NCBI GenBank assembly: GCA_021464245.1
Contig: JADCRB010000016.1
Span: 15,611,345-15,675,344 of the forward strand
Source of the DNA: Carallia brachiata
Taxonomy: Eukaryota > Streptophyta > Magnoliopsida > Malpighiales > Rhizophoraceae
DNA length: 64,000 bases
Direction of reading: 5' to 3'
Within the stretch, counting starts at the first letter, position 1, and each line of letters starts with the position of its first letter. Of this stretch, positions 36,341 through 50,492 are shown in pieces. The translations under genes and the position numbers were made by a program. Below the pieces are notes generated by a model. It worked only from the letters and a program-made list of their open reading frames with translations, searched no databases and was not told the origin of the DNA.

Positions 36341-37958
36341 CGAGCTATATATCGAAAAATAATTTTGGCTTGTAGTTCAAGTTGGCATTTGTTTAATACG
36401 ATAAACAAATGTAATATTGAAAAGACAGTTACGGAATGAAAAGAGAAATTGATAAAGAAACATACTGTACGAAATAATCGAAGATGACAGTATTGGCAAC
36501 AATCTCGTTGAAGCGAGACAAAGCATCCAGTTCAGTGGTCACAGGAGGGAAAAGAGAAGAGGATGAATTGCTACGACTTATTTCGGTTGGATATTATGTT
36601 TTGTTCTACTTAAGGTATTTCGGATGGATGGTAACCAACGGCTCTTTTAATTTTTATGCAGGATTGGTGGATTTTCTGTGATTTCTTTCTTTCTTTTTTC
36701 TTTTAACTTCTTTTTGTGTCAGGTGGTGATTTCAATATTTTATAATTAAGAAATGTTCTATATAACCACTCAAGTTATTTGAATAGTTAAAACTAAAAAA
36801 AAAAAAAATTGAATTCGAATCTCAACCTCACCATCTCCTCTCTTGATACGAGACAGATGTGGGTAGCCAGGTGGGCGGATATAGTGGACATGGTATTTTT
36901 GGAGAGAACAGAAGCACATCGATCTTCAGTGAGAGATAGGCTTCCAGGTCAGACTACTTGGGCAAGAATGTCTAGGTTGCCTAAAAATAGCAAGCGTAGT
37001 TGACTAGTTGCACTTGCACAGCGTCAATCCTAGGCCCTTTTTTCTCCTTGTCAGTCTAGCCTAGTCGTTTAAAAAACCAACAAGAACATTGAAGGCAGGA
37101 GGTGATAAGGCCAAGCGGAGGTTCAAACCCCTCAATTTGGTGGTTGGAGGAAATGGGCTAATGACCATCCTCGTACCAATTGTAATCTCAGCACACTTAA
37201 GAAACCAGTAACAGGGGTCGTTGGTGGCCCCATTGTGCGACATGGGCCTTACTTACATAAACGAAGCATGGATCAGATTCGTCAAACCCTTCTGTAGATG
37301 GGCGTCATTGAATAAAAAATTGTTGCCATCAATGGTTTTTAAATGCTCACCAGCTTGCCCCTCAAATGGCAAAGACGACTAGACCATAACATAATCGAAA
37401 CAATATTTACGTGGGCTTTGTCAGGACATTTTCTTGCATAATATTCACATTTACCCGAGTATACGCGGTAAATTGGACGCGTTCCAAGCGTGAATTTACA
37501 CATTATACCATTGATTGCACATTTTTTCCTCTTACTATGTATACTCATAGTCGGTCATATGCGCCACAAATTAATAAATTTAACTTTATGATAATGCAAT
37601 ATAGATCAGGCTTAGCATAATGGTAGGCAAACAACTAATTCATGACCAAAAAATTTGATCATTATACCAAATAATGTCAACCATTTCGGGCTCTGCCAGG
37701 CTATAACAACAGCAATGTGGTTACTGACGACCAGAGCATTTCCTGTCTCATAACATAATATCCGCTCAAAATTTGGCAAAGAAGATAAACAAGAATAGGG
37801 ATGCATGCCTTCAAGCAAATTTTTTAAACAGTGCATGGAGGGGGGAAAAAAAATTGTCACGACCCTGTAATAAATTGCAGCTCCGCCAGCCCCCGCTGTT
37901 GATTGCATAGTCTGTAAAAACTTGAGACCAAAATGACTATATCGCTACGTCGAGATTA

Positions 37959-40192
37959 TTATATGCTATTCCTAAAAATCTTCACTGGATGTCCTCCACC
38001 TCCGAGCTGCTTCCAGGTCACCAGGGATTTGAGAAATTTCATCACCTGCATAGCATATTATTTTAGTATTATTGAGGTGTCCGATAACAGATCAGAATAC
38101 AAAAACAAGAAACCAAATGTCTACTGACAATCAGTAGGAGGATTTATGTAACAGGATTCTTCACCTGTGATGGATCCTTGAGAGAGTAAAATGCACTGGT
38201 TTCCTTTGGAACGGAAGATACCAGGATACCATAACCGCGATTCTTATCCCGTAACACCTGATGGAATTAGGCATCATCTATTAGTAATTCTCAAGTACTG
38301 TAGAACTTGCAAGAGTGCTGAACTGCTGATTACCTTGAAAGCATCTTCATCGGTTCGATCATCTCCAATGTAAATTGGGAGAACATCTTCACTATCACCT
38401 AATCCTGCACCACAATTTTTCAAAAAAAAAAAAAAATCCAATTACTATAAGAGCTATACAAACTGCTGTATCTTAAATATCCAACAGGGATGAAATTTTC
38501 ATACCGAGAGATTCAAGCAGAAATTCAACAGCTTTCCCTTTGTTCCAGTCAATATCAGGACGGACCTCTAAAACCTGAATTCACAGAAAAGTAAGTCAAA
38601 CGTTTCCTATCAATAATCTAATCGTCTTTGAAGACACAAAAGGGTGTATAACCTATATCAGTATCTAATTATCAAAGAAATTACCTTCCGCCCATGATTC
38701 GATCGTAAACGAGGGTATCCTTTTACAATATCATGAACAAGTTGCCCAACGATAGGCCAGTTCTGAAGGCAATCAAAACAGAAAACACCTAAAACTGGTT
38801 GTCCAAACTAATGTCACACGGTAAAGAAGAAAGACTATTAATGTCCAAAAAAGATAAGTTCGCGATATTTAATACCTTCCTATGTACGTTACGGTAATGT
38901 ACAGAGGCACAAAACTTGTGATTCTCAACCTTTGTGCCTTTGATTCCTTTAGTATCCTCGACAAGGGTTCTAAAAACCTGCAGCGAAACTTAAATTAGCC
39001 AGTTTACATTATGATGCACTAGCATAAGTTCTATATCTCACGGCATATGATTAAATGATTCTAAAAGTATCATGCACCTCATCGATCATAGGTATAAACT
39101 CTCTAGCTGGCTGGAATAGGATCACCTTCTTGCCCTGCAAAGTAAATGCAGAGATATCAGAGTGGAACTAAGAAAATCCAATAAAAAAATGCATGGGACT
39201 CGGTAAATCTGTGGTTATGTCGTAATCGTTGCATACCTGTTGGTCGGTAGATTCAATACAGTATGGATGATCACTGGACACATTTTGATTGACAGGGCAC
39301 ATGATGTCCATTCCATGACTACCAGCATAATAGAGTTCTGTTAGTCCTACCAGCTCAAAGACCTGCAAAGGTGCGTGAAATCAGCACCCCAGTGAGAACT
39401 ATGCAGTTAACTTATATGCAAGCACAAATATTTATTGCTAGAAACGAGGACTTGTCCACCCACCTTATCACGGCTCCGTCCACTAATAATTGCCGTTGGG
39501 AAATACTTGGCAACATCTCTTACAGCAGAACGCATCTGCAAATAATAATTCCATTAACAGGATTAACTCCTGAGGGCTAAAACTTGAACAAAGGAATAAA
39601 ACACAGAAAGTTACAAAGAATTCTCACATCATCAGACATTAGGGCTTGATCTGGATCTTCTACAATTGGAGAAAGGGTCCCATCATAATCTAGAAAAATT
39701 GCTATCTTCTTGTTTTTTGCTAAACTGGTAATTTGCTCAAAGGAGTTAATTGCCGATGGATACTTAAGCTGAAAGGCAGGAAACAGGAAAAAAAAAAAAT
39801 TACAAATTGGAAATGTATATGAAGAATCAATACTTGGGCTAAAGCATAATAAACAGAAGAATAAATCTTTTTAACAAGCAGCAGTGAAGTCATCATACCA
39901 TCCAGGAGCAGTAGGCAAGGTCAGTGTCATCCGGAGCAACCTCGACATTGATATCCTTAACAAGCCTCTTACGAGGCGGCGATGAGGATAGCATAGCATC
40001 TAGCCAGCCATTGGAGTTAACATCATCAAGCTTTCCAAGCTTTTTCCTAGGAATGTTGACACACTTGCTAGAGGTAAAGGATGCTCCAGATTGTGAGTAA
40101 GGCAGCAGATTAGAACGAATGCTGAGTTTTGACTTGCTTATTGGTACAGGATCAGTGAGAACAGGGGAGGTATGATTCGACTTCATGTCCAT
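37959..40192 (-). CDS. Trehalose-6-phosphate phosphatase
   Basis: Eleven exons, in transcript order 40192-39899, 39768-39628, 39535-39464, 39362-39237, 39134-39078, 38977-38876, 38762-38685, 38574-38505, 38404-38334, 38257-38165 and 38045-37959, encode 396 residues. It removes phosphate from trehalose-6-phosphate, the plant sucrose-status signal. The HAD-phosphatase motifs are present: DYDGTLSP with nucleophile D125 and acid/base D127, SGR at 163-165, and [10 protein letters not shown] at 327-336 with the Mg-binding acids. The first 98 residues form the plant-specific N-terminal extension ([15 protein letters not shown], then NGWLDAM and AYCSWM), which most resembles Arabidopsis TPPF/TPPA-type proteins. 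All introns are short and GT..AG. The start was set at the first ATG before this conserved extension; a second ATG two codons later is possible. The leader probably carries a long intron. Confidence 0.96.
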
Positions 40193-42900
40193 TGGACCCG
40201 GATCAAACAAAAGAACTTCTTAAACTACAATTCAAGTATAGGAAAACTAGCAACACTTGGACAAACACAGGTTTATGCGCCTCGTATAAATCCTTTTACC
40301 CAACACTTTTATCAATGAAAAACCACCTTTTCAATGTTTTCTTATCACTGCTGCTAGGAAAACTGTCCATCAAGTGAAGACTTCCTGAAAACTAGTATCT
40401 ACACACAAAAAAAAAAAAAAGCATTAAATTGAAATCTATATCTTGCTCCAAAATTTTTTCCACCACTCAAACTTGCTGAGCAAACCATTAGAGTAATACA
40501 TACCTTCTCATCTCCGACACCGCACCACATTTATAGTAAGTGGCCGACCATCTTTGCACAAGAAAGTTTTCGATTAAGGGAATGGTATGTATCTGCTTCA
40601 AAGAATGGTAAAAAGAGCCGAGTTATATCTCCATTAACTCTGCCTTCCAAAATAAAGAAGACTGCTTTCTCACAAAAGCAACATAGGACAACTATGAGGA
40701 GAAAATTCTGAACAAAATTGTTCAAGGTGCATTCCCTGAATTTTAAGAGTTCACAGTCAGTAAAGTGATCAAGGGAGCAAAATATGGAATTTGATTGATT
40801 CCATAAATTGACAAACTCACTTGTCAAAATCGATATCTAAGTCACTAATCCTAATTCTGACTTGATACTAAAACAGCAAACATCACTATCTTACGGCCAT
40901 AGTTATCAGAAATTTTGAGAATTGAAACCATATGATGTTACTACAGAAAGGACTAAGACAGGAGCTATCTCAATGTTTCAAAACAGAAACATAGACCAAA
41001 TCCAGATACAAAGTAATAGAAAGATTAGGCATTTAACCTCAGGAAAACACTTACCACCTAGCAATGAAAATTTTAGCTTGTTTTCAAGATGTTAGATTAG
41101 CATTAAGAAACGATTTTGATTTGGACTATAGTTTCACACGTGTGAACGCGTGCGTGAGCCGCTAGACTTGTGAACACATCTTCCTAACAAGGAAACCAGT
41201 TGAGGATTACTAATATCCCACATTGGCTCTAAACAACTACTGCCATTTTAGAAACATAAGAATACTAACACTCTACAGTGTGTAAGGCTATAAATATGAT
41301 TAAAATCACATCATAAAACAACATAACTCAAATTAATTTATCACAAACTACATCCAGACATAAATATATTCATAAATATTTCCAACTTAGTCACTATAGA
41401 ACATGGGGTGCCACTATGGGTCAGACGCGACATACTAAAAAAAAAAAAAAACAAATATATGATCTGACCAATCTACACAGCAAGAAATACACATGATTGA
41501 ATAAAACACAAGTGCATGCTGCGAAATGACCATATTCGTCTATTAATTATATATGTCTGTATATGTCTATGATTCAAACGGTGGGTCTAGGTAGGTCCGT
41601 AGAAATTTGTCACACTTTTTAGATCTAATGCATCACTTTCAAAGCTAAGCATAAGAACAAACAATTATAACTATTGAAGCAAAAATATTTAAAATTTGAT
41701 GTTGCCTGCTGTGACAAGACACTGCAACTAACATACGACCTTAAATTTGGTTCCCAACCACGATATAATATTCAAGCAAGCATACAAGAATAGCCTTGCT
41801 TGCATTACATCAAATCATTGGCCACTAATCAATAAAAGAACATCATGGAATAACCAAAACACTATTACTAAGCAAAACATTATCGTATCATAGCATAAAA
41901 ATGAAGGGAGTCCAAATTAAACAAACATCATAAAGATATCTCCATTACAAGAAAACGATTGGGCCACATCAAGAGAAAGCGATTAGGACACGTTTCCAAA
42001 CCTCAACTGATTTACCTTCCTAAAAGCAAACGACAAAAAATGGTGTTTCGAATAAGGAACAATATAAAAATGGGCTGTCAAAATCATCTTCTCTTCTGTA
42101 TAATTTTTATGTAAAATTTTTTTGTAAAGGATCCCAATTTTATATGGTTGAAATATATATTAACCCAAAAACAATAAATCACAGCTATTCAAAAAAAAAA
42201 AAAAAAAAAAAAAGGTCAGACACCATATTGTCTTTAGACCCCCAAAATAAGACAGAAAAATAAGTGCATAAAATCTTATGGCAATGTGGCCACACAAACC
42301 ATGAAAGCTTCACTTACAAATTAATCCCAAAAAAAAAGTTTTGAACTTGAGAATGAAAAAACATAAAAATTCATCTTTAGATCATGGGCTCTGCATGCCT
42401 GACCAGAGAAAGGTAGCTAAAAGCACAAAGTCTAAACAAAGATGGGAGATCTCACCAAAGGTGCCATCTTTATGCATGTTGTTGATAAAGATTACAACAC
42501 CATTGCTCATAAGAGATCAACCAAAAAAAAAAAAATCGAACCAAACATGACCAATCCATGTGTCAATAAAACATGGGTATCCTCCCCTTTATCATTTTTT
42601 TCTCTCTCTTTTTCCTGTTAACCAAACAGAAAATCATATCTTAAAAAAAAAGTGAAATCATAAAAATCAAAACAAACCTCAAGACCCCCATGATTTCAAA
42701 AAGAATAAATAGGAAAGATGAGAAACAATATAAAGACGATTGAAAGAAAGAATTAAATAAAAGAAAGAGAAATCACCTCTTAAAAGGAAACAAGAGTTAT
42801 ATTTGCAGTCAAGGCAGAACCTAGAGAGAGAAAGAGATATAGAGAGAGAAACAAAAAAAGAAAGGAAAAAGAAGGGAAAGAATTGCAGCCAAAAAGAATG
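40193..42900 (-). other. 5' leader of the TPP gene with a probable long intron
   Basis: A TATA box at 42903-42910 and a CT-rich leader (minus strand) suggest that transcription starts near 42875. A good donor (AGAG|GTGATT, at 42777/42776) ends a non-coding first exon, and an acceptor TTGTAG at about 40230-40225 lies 33 bp before the ATG. This would give a leader intron of about 2.55 kb. A second donor-like site near 40503 (GAGAAG|GTATGT) could mark an extra non-coding exon. The interval has no coding frame of note and several A runs. The structure is inferred from splice-like sites only. Confidence 0.5.
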
Positions 42901-42902
42901 GG

Positions 42903-42910
42903 TATTTATA
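42903..42910 (-). promoter_or_regulatory. Candidate TATA box of the TPP gene
   Basis: On the minus strand the sequence is CTATAAATACC. It lies about 30 bp upstream of a strongly CT-rich stretch on the same strand (42800-42880), as expected for a plant core promoter with a pyrimidine patch. Confidence 0.55.
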
Positions 42911-43514
42911 GAGTTTGAGAGCCCGTCGGAAGCCGTGGTTAACTAGGTTACCAACCTTAAACCTGCGGGTTGTTGAAGCAGAAAATTAAAATTAAAATTA
43001 AATAAAAAAAATAATTCTTAAAATTTTCCGAAAAAAAAAAAGAAAAAAAATGAAATTTGTTCTTTTTTTTTTTTTTTTTTTTGGGAATATTATTAAGCAA
43101 AAATTAAAAAAAAATAAAAGAGTGAAATAATAAGAACTGGAAAATGGTGGCAGGTTAAATTAATATTGGTTGCAGACAAGGCAACACGTATATTTTACAA
43201 GTATTAAAATTGTGCCATCTGTCATGGGGTGACGTGGACACATGTCAGCGTGGACCCCATCATGATTTCACGGTCAGGATTTGACGTTCGTGTCGCTTTC
43301 GTGCATAGTTGGCCGCTTGTTTTTGGGTTAAACTATGTTTTTCATTTTTTTAAAAAAATTGTTGCTAAACCTTTTTCTTTTTCTCTTTTAATAATTTTTA
43401 AATATTATTATTCGTTTTATTTTCCTATAGTTAAAATGAGATTCAACTTACAAATTAAGCTAAAAATGTTGATTTTAATACTACCGAACGTGGTCCAATT
43501 AAATGTCTGTATAA

Positions 43515-43935
43515 TTTAATGCATACAATTAGACGTAATGTAATATTACAAGTACAACCATCTGATCAATCGATAATTCTACGTTAAATAAATCCAGTAT
43601 TAAAAGCAAGTGTCCGTTTAATGCATACGATTACACGTGATTATATGTGAAAAAACGTCTGATCCATCGATAGATTGTACAGTATACAAATTAAGTATTG
43701 AAAATAAATGTTTATTTACTGCAAACAATTCCATAAGACACTAAACATAGATATAACTGTATTATTAATAAATTACATGGTATGCAAAAAATAATAGCTT
43801 ATTCAATGAAATACAATTACGCGGGACAATACGTGTACAACCATCTGATTGATCGAAAGGCTATCCGACATGTAATTCAAATATTAATTGTAAATTTTTA
43901 TTTAATGCAAACGATTACAAATGACAAATTGATGA
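43515..43935 (+). repeat. Divergent tandem array, period about 100 bp
   Basis: Units begin with TTTAATGCATAC or a close variant at about 43515, 43617, 43715, 43800 and 43901. Other shared words are GATTACACGTGA-like sequences, ACAACCATCTGAT(C/T) followed by ATCGA (43554 and 43837), and AAATTAAGTATT(A/G)AAA. About four full units and one partial unit are visible, each clearly diverged. No coding potential is seen. Confidence 0.7.
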
Positions 43936-44034
43936 ATAAATTGTATGTTATGACCTCATAATTAAATAGTTTGAAATATGTGTTACTATGTGCAAATACT
44001 TGTAACAACGGAAATCCAAAAACAAACAAAAAAA

Positions 44035-44078
44035 AGTAACGTATTGTTTTTTTTTTTTTGATACATAGTAACGTATTG
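44035..44078 (-). mobile_element. Tail-only micro-insertion with 12-bp TSD
   Basis: AGTAACGTATTG occurs at 44035-44046 and 44067-44078. Read on the minus strand the 20 intervening bases are ATGTATC plus an A run. Confidence 0.65.
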
Positions 44079-45169
44079 TAATTAATGAATCCTTGATTTC
44101 TTTCTTTGGTTGTGGTCATGTGTTTGACATGACATAATATACTAAAGACTAAAGTTGGCTAGTTGAAAAGGATTAATTAATAAATTGTTTTTTTTTCACA
44201 AAATAATTGTGGTTTAAAATAATTGGTAATTTTCTCTAAATTCTTAACTCTTCTTACAACTAAATAAATGCTTGATAAAAAAAAAACAAATAATTTATTA
44301 TTAGATGGAGAGAGAAAACAATTGGGAGAGTAGGCAGGGAGAACTTAGTTACAAGTGGAACCTAGATAAAAAAAATAATGATAAAATACTGAAAATTCTA
44401 AATTCTAAGTTTTTATTCCTAATCTCAAAACAAAAGAATGTCAATAATATAAGGTGTTTACTAATTTTATTTTTTCTTTTTGCGAGTAAAACTCACTCAT
44501 AATCTAATGTAAAATTCACTCATAATTTAACACCGCATAAATTTATTTTTCATTTTTTTATTTAAGTGAACCTCATTTATTGTGTGGTATAAGATTATAA
44601 ATCAGTTATATCTACTAAAAATTATGTGTCAAAATTTTAAAATTTAAATTTTTTGTCATGATTTTAAAATACGCACATCACAAATAGAATCAATATGCAA
44701 CAAGATTGATAACAGTGTGCAATAGGTAGTGGTATTTCAAAAGTTAAAAATTTTGAAAATTATTTTTAAATTTTGAATTCTAATTTTAAGAAGAAAATAT
44801 GAAATTTTTGAAAATAAAAGAAAATTTATTCCTATGGTATAATATACCTCCTACCAAATAAAATAAAAAAAGTGTGCAACAAGTATTACTTATGTACATT
44901 AATAAATGTTTTATAAGTAACATTATGTGGTTTCAGAAAAGTAACGATAATTAACTATACAATTTCATCTAATAATTCTAATAATTTATTATTTTTTAAA
45001 ACATTTAATTATTTAACGATAAATATCATTTTTATAACGATTTTAAAAATGTATAAATAAAGCCACCATGTTCATATTTTATTATGTGTACCCACCACAT
45101 CACTCAACTACTCTGAATTTCTTTATTCAACTCGTCTTTTTTGAAAATGAATAAATACATGAAAATAGG

Positions 45170-45330
45170 CTGCGCTCGTGGAATGGCCGACGCCGGTTAC
45201 CAAGTCACGTGCTCCTCGTTCAAACAAAAGGGAGCTTACTTTTCAATCGAGCAAGAAGCCCGCGCCCCTCATCCTAGCTGGTAAAGCCGCTTTATGTGCA
45301 ACGGTCCGCCTGGTTCACCTAAAGTTCGGG
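45170..45330 (+). mobile_element. Possible tRNA-derived SINE, GC-richer patch
   Basis: The sequence TGGAATGGCCGACGCCGGTT, then ACCAAGTCACGTGCTCCTCGTTCAAAC, resembles a SINE head with box A and box B in an otherwise AT-rich region. A second tRNA-like stretch (AGCTGGTAAAGCCGC, then CTGGTTCACC) follows 70 bp later. No tail or flanking duplication was identified. Confidence 0.35.
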
Positions 45331-48300
45331 TTTTTTCTTCTCTCTTTTTTTTTTTTTCCGGAAACAAAATTTCTGTGGTTAGGCATTTATTATTTGATTA
45401 TGCGACCTTTAGTTTATAAAATCCTTTTTTTTTTTACCTCAAAAAAAAAGTTGTATAATCGGTATATAAATCATTTCTCATTTAATCTCCTCGTAAATAA
45501 AACTCATCACTCAAATACTATTATATTTAAGTGAGTCTTCCACACATATTACTGCGGTATTAACGAGTTTGAAATGCACAGTGCACAATGTACAATATCC
45601 CTGCCAATTTAAAGGCACTTCTATAAGGACTGGAATTTGGGTCATCAGATTACTAATCATACTACCATTTCGGACGACAATTTAGATTAATTAAACTTTC
45701 AACGTTTCAATTTATAAGATTTTGTATATTTTGGCAGAAATTTTTGAAAATTTTAAAATAAAAATTATTATTAAAAGTGTAAGACCTAAAATACCACGTT
45801 GCTTTTGGTCCCTCCATGTCTGTTTTATGTGTCCACCAATATTTTGCCTTACAATTTTGAGTCACTGAACCAAACAAAAAAAAAGACATGCAAAGTCTAA
45901 CCAATGAAACTAATAAATCTAAAGTTGAACCAACCAACTAGTGTGTGGTCAGTTTGGGTAGATATTGATTCTGCTGGACTGGTTCAATGGTTACTTATAT
46001 TCTTTGAGTTTGTTCAAGCTAATTGACTCAGTTGAAAAGGTCAAACGGATTTATTGGTTCACAATTGAATTATTTGGTTCACTAATTTTTTTTTTTTACC
46101 AATTTGAAAAGGAGAATCAAACCAGACCTTAAGTCAGTTACAAATTTTTCCAATTAAACCAGCTAGTCTAGTTTTCATAATTAGTTAATTTTTTGTTATC
46201 TTTCAAAGCATAATAATGCAATTTTAAGCATATAATTTTGTGATTGTCTTACATATAAGCCAATTTAAAAAAAAAAAAGGAATTTGGGCCATGGTGGTGT
46301 CCCAAGGTTTTTCGGCGCCCTGAGCCCTACCGACCCCACCATCGCCATTGTCGACACAAGATTCTTAATCGGAAGGAATGCCATGGCCAATAGATGGGCG
46401 CCGTAATAAGTAATGACCATTATTTTTTTTCTTAGGATGACGGCAAATTCACATGATCATAATTTAATTAGTATTGAAGTATTGTTTAAAATTGAAGATT
46501 TCGAATTCCTATCTTAATCTAAAGTCAATTAACCAAAAATTTAAAAAAAAAAAAAAAAAAAGGCAAAGCTTGGTTGGAGTGTTCTGGCCCCAATTGCTCC
46601 CTGCTTTGAGTTCTTTAGTTTTGAGGCTTAGAGTCTCTCCTTTATGACTAAAAAAAAATTCTACACTTCTTGCAAATTATCTCTAAATAGTCTATGAGTT
46701 AACTAACAAGTTATATTGTGCTTCCAAAACATTATTGGACAACATAAATCTAAGGCAAAGTGATAGCTCATTATTATTATTATCATCTTTTTTTTTTTTT
46801 TTTTTGCCTCAACATCGTGCATATTGGGGCACTGGATATTCACAGGTAACCCAACCTCTCCATTTCTTTTATAAGACTTCCAAGTCAAAATTTTGATTAA
46901 TTAATTAGCATCGTATCATAAACGTGAAAATAAATTATAATTTACAATCTCTGGAAGCTGGTAGATTTGTTTCACAGCCGCAAGAATATGTACCTAACTC
47001 GCAACAAGAAAACAAATATTAAATTAAAGCTTACAAATAAACTTTTGACTAAGTACGAGCCATTTAATATGTTTTATTTTTATACATTATTTTGGGAAAG
47101 TCCATTGTACTACGTACGAGTCATTTAATATGTTTTATTTTATACATGAGTTTGATTATTTTGATTTTTTTAAGAAAAAATAAAATAAATATAATATAAA
47201 GTTGGTAAATGTCAATAATTCTAAGCCCCACCACCATGCATGCTGACCAAACATAATTCAGGTGCCTAAAAAATTCTCATGTACTTAAGTTACATGAAAA
47301 AATATATGCAAAGGCCTGTATTTTGATTGAAGTTTGGCATTGCCTTCATTGGCATAAGATGACTTCTCTCTACCTTGCTTAAACAAAATGCATCTAACAA
47401 TAATAAGCAAGCAATATTGTTTGTTTCCAGGGAAAATGCATTGGCACAAGTTAGACTCTGAGCATTGATTGCCGCTTGAACAATTACTTAACTAACAAGG
47501 GAACAAAAAAAAAAAAAAAACAAAACAAAACAAAACAAGTTCAATGTGAACTGACTTTAAATTATACAATATGAGTATTTTTTTCTTTTTTGCAGGCGCA
47601 ATTACATGAAGATATTAATTAAAAGACACCAGAAAATTAATGAGATGTAATAAGAAAGATTTAAATTAATTTAATGCAAAAAGAAAACTTACGGAACTCA
47701 ATATTTCATTAAAAAAATAACCAAACAAGAAAAAAACAACAAGTGTAGTAGTTGCTCTCATTAAATTATATTTTGCAAAACTATGTACATATCAATGCAA
47801 GTACAAAATAAATTAAGAGTATAATAACATATCATGATAAGATATGTGGTAAAAATAAATTTAAAATTATATAAAATAATCGCACAATTTTGAATTTGAA
47901 TTATTTTAAAAATATTTCAAATTTCAAAGGACATCATTAACGTAGATGCTAACCAACTTTAAAATTTGTTTTCTCCTAATCCAACAAATTAGGAGTGATA
48001 ATTCCTAAGCAACTAATTGCACGTCACTGATGATTTTAAAAAGGTGTATGCAGCCAGCTCAGACACACGGAGGTAAAACGGTGTCCTCGGAGTTGAAGAC
48101 AAAAACAACTGCGGACCCTACAAAAGAACAAAAGTGCACCCTGTTGGCTTGTTCCTATTGGCCTAACCGTTGACGTCGTGTGCTGACGTGTCAGACAGTT
48201 GGCTTTTGATGCAGACTAAGACGTTTCTTTCTGGTGGCAGGGGAACAGGGTCCCACCCGGGACCCAAATTTCGAGGAAGTTTCTACCAACGTGGCGCTGA

Positions 48301-50492
48301 TGTGAAGTCAGAAAAGACATGACTCGGTGCTGACTCGGACTTTCTGATTTGTTTATTAAAGTTTCTGATAAAAAAGCAATGAAAAAAGGGTGAAAGAAAG
48401 TTGTTGGGCACCACCGAATCACCGATCGTGGCTTGGTGATGGAAGGAATTTTTTTTTTTTTGTAAAGATTATAAGAATATATTTGGTGAGATATGTACGA
48501 TGTATATAGTTAATTAAAAAAAATTTAATAATTTATTTATTTTTTATTTTTAAAATTAATATAATTTTTATAATTTAATGATTCACATCATTACATATTT
48601 ATTATATTTTTATAATTGCATGATTTTTTTATTTGATTATTATATAAATTATAAATTGAAATATTTGTTATGATATTTAATAGAATTAATTATACATCTA
48701 TTATTATTTAATTTTAAGAGTGGCTAGTAATCTTTATTTGATGACATAAAGTTTGTTTTTTTCAAAAATACTTCAATGTAAAAACTCAGCTCTACTCTTT
48801 AGTCTGATGAATGCAATCTTTTCTGTTGAGGCAACGAGAAAACACTTTTGTTTTTCCCTTTTCACTGAATAAAAAAAAGAAAAAAAGAAGGGGCAGTTTC
48901 TGTACACGAAAAGTTACATCAAAACAAAAGAGGAAACCGTGCACGAAAAGGACCAATAAAGACGGAGGAAAAGGGTCAACATTACAGCCATGTTTGAGTA
49001 AAGTCAACTCTGATATCTGGCGATCGAAAGTTACCTTATTTTTTTTGGTTTTTGTAGAAATTAGAGTTCACTAATTCTAATCACAGTTCACACGGTTAAT
49101 GACAATTAAAATTGATAAACGATGAACAATAAATTTAATAGTGAAAGAACGTTACGTTTCTATGGTGCGCTCATAGAATAACTCCCTTCCTAGACTAATG
49201 TTGAATAAAACTCTATGACAAATTAGAAACTGTAAGTTCTAATCAAATAATAATAGATCTTCTTTAACCACTTGGGTTTCATATAGTTTTACTTACTTGT
49301 TAAAAAAAAAAAGAATCATAAAAACAACTGTTAAATTGTCTTGACTGTTGCGATGTTATTACTTCAACTTCTAGCAAATGGTAAACATTAATGATAGGTG
49401 CTTACAATATTAGCAATAGTCCTTCACAAGTGCTCAGTGCTTTAGAATGACTTAATTAAGGGAATGATATTTGTGTTATTTTAAACATGTCTAACGTATG
49501 CCTACAAATACTTTAATTAAGAAGAATGGTCAAATGCAAGTGAACAGTGAGAAAAAACAAATATAACGATCTAAATTAATTTGAGAATCTTTGGCTACGA
49601 AAGATTTACATTGCAACAATTAGATCCCATAGTAAAACTTAGTCCATAATAGAACCAAATAATAAGAAAAATTAACATAATTAACCCAATCAAATTGGGG
49701 ATCAAGGTTGTTATTATGATTGTGGACAAACCCTTTTGTATGCTATTAAGAGTCACTTCATCTATTGTCAATCTTATCATGCAAAATGGTGAAATTTTTA
49801 TAAGGTGACCTTGAGTATTAAATCAAGTAGTCACTGATTTTATTGACCAAGAGTGTGGTTAGGAATTCTACTCCCAGCAAACTGCTTTCTTCTTCCTTTC
49901 TATATGAGTTTAACTCTCCTTAAGATTAAAAAAAAAAACGAAAAAAAATCTCGTAAGGTAACTGAATTAGTTTTGAGGACTTCGCTGTGCAAACGCATGT
50001 TGTTGCCCAATGCCACAGAAAAAGGCAAAGTATAAACTCCGTAAATTCAGTGGGAACGCCCATCATGATTCAGAGTAGGCTAGGTGGTGCCCAACAATAT
50101 GTGAAACACAAGATTTACCCTGATTGACCGCAAACCTAATTTGCTCAACTGAATTTCACTGTTCACTGTTCAGTTTGATTATTCAAGTAGCGACCTTCTA
50201 GGTCCATGTTAATGATTCAAAATCCGGCGGCCAACTTGTCGCTTGAAATTAATCCTCAACAACCAGGACGGATTCAAACACACATAAAAGAGGAAAAAGA
50301 AAAGTGTCATTGCATCACCCTTTCAATTTCACGTTTGTTGTTGCTTTTACTTTTGTTTTTAGGTGTACTCATATTCAATGTTGGAGAGCAGCCCCAAGCA
50401 GGACTCGTGAGAAAAAAATATTGAGTCTATGATTCCTTTCTACTTGTAATTTACCTTCTTCTCCCTCTCTTTTTTAATTTGAAATTAGCATT

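Larger units (their letters stand above)
28885..37958. other. Intergenic region between the invertase and TPP genes
   Basis: About 9 kb without a recognisable host gene. The left 160 bp are the invertase promoter and leader. Beyond it are one micro-insertion, one family B SINE, a broken LINE RNase H fragment, a foldback element, one family A SINE, and a possible SINE head at 37055-37130 (AGCCTAGTCG, then GAGGTTCAAACCCC). The segments 29.3-31.2 kb, 32.0-33.1 kb and 33.5-35.1 kb are AT-rich with nothing further that I can identify. Confidence 0.6.

Noticed and set aside
37055..37260. tRNA-gene-like words (AGCCTAGTCG, GAGGTTCAAACCCC)
   Set aside because: The arms do not form a tRNA cloverleaf; it is better read as an old SINE head. 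No tRNA gene was found in the window.
45950..46160. GGTTCA/GGTTCAAT repeats resembling decayed retroelement or low-complexity sequence
   Set aside because: No defined unit, ends or duplications could be set, so it was not listed as a separate element.
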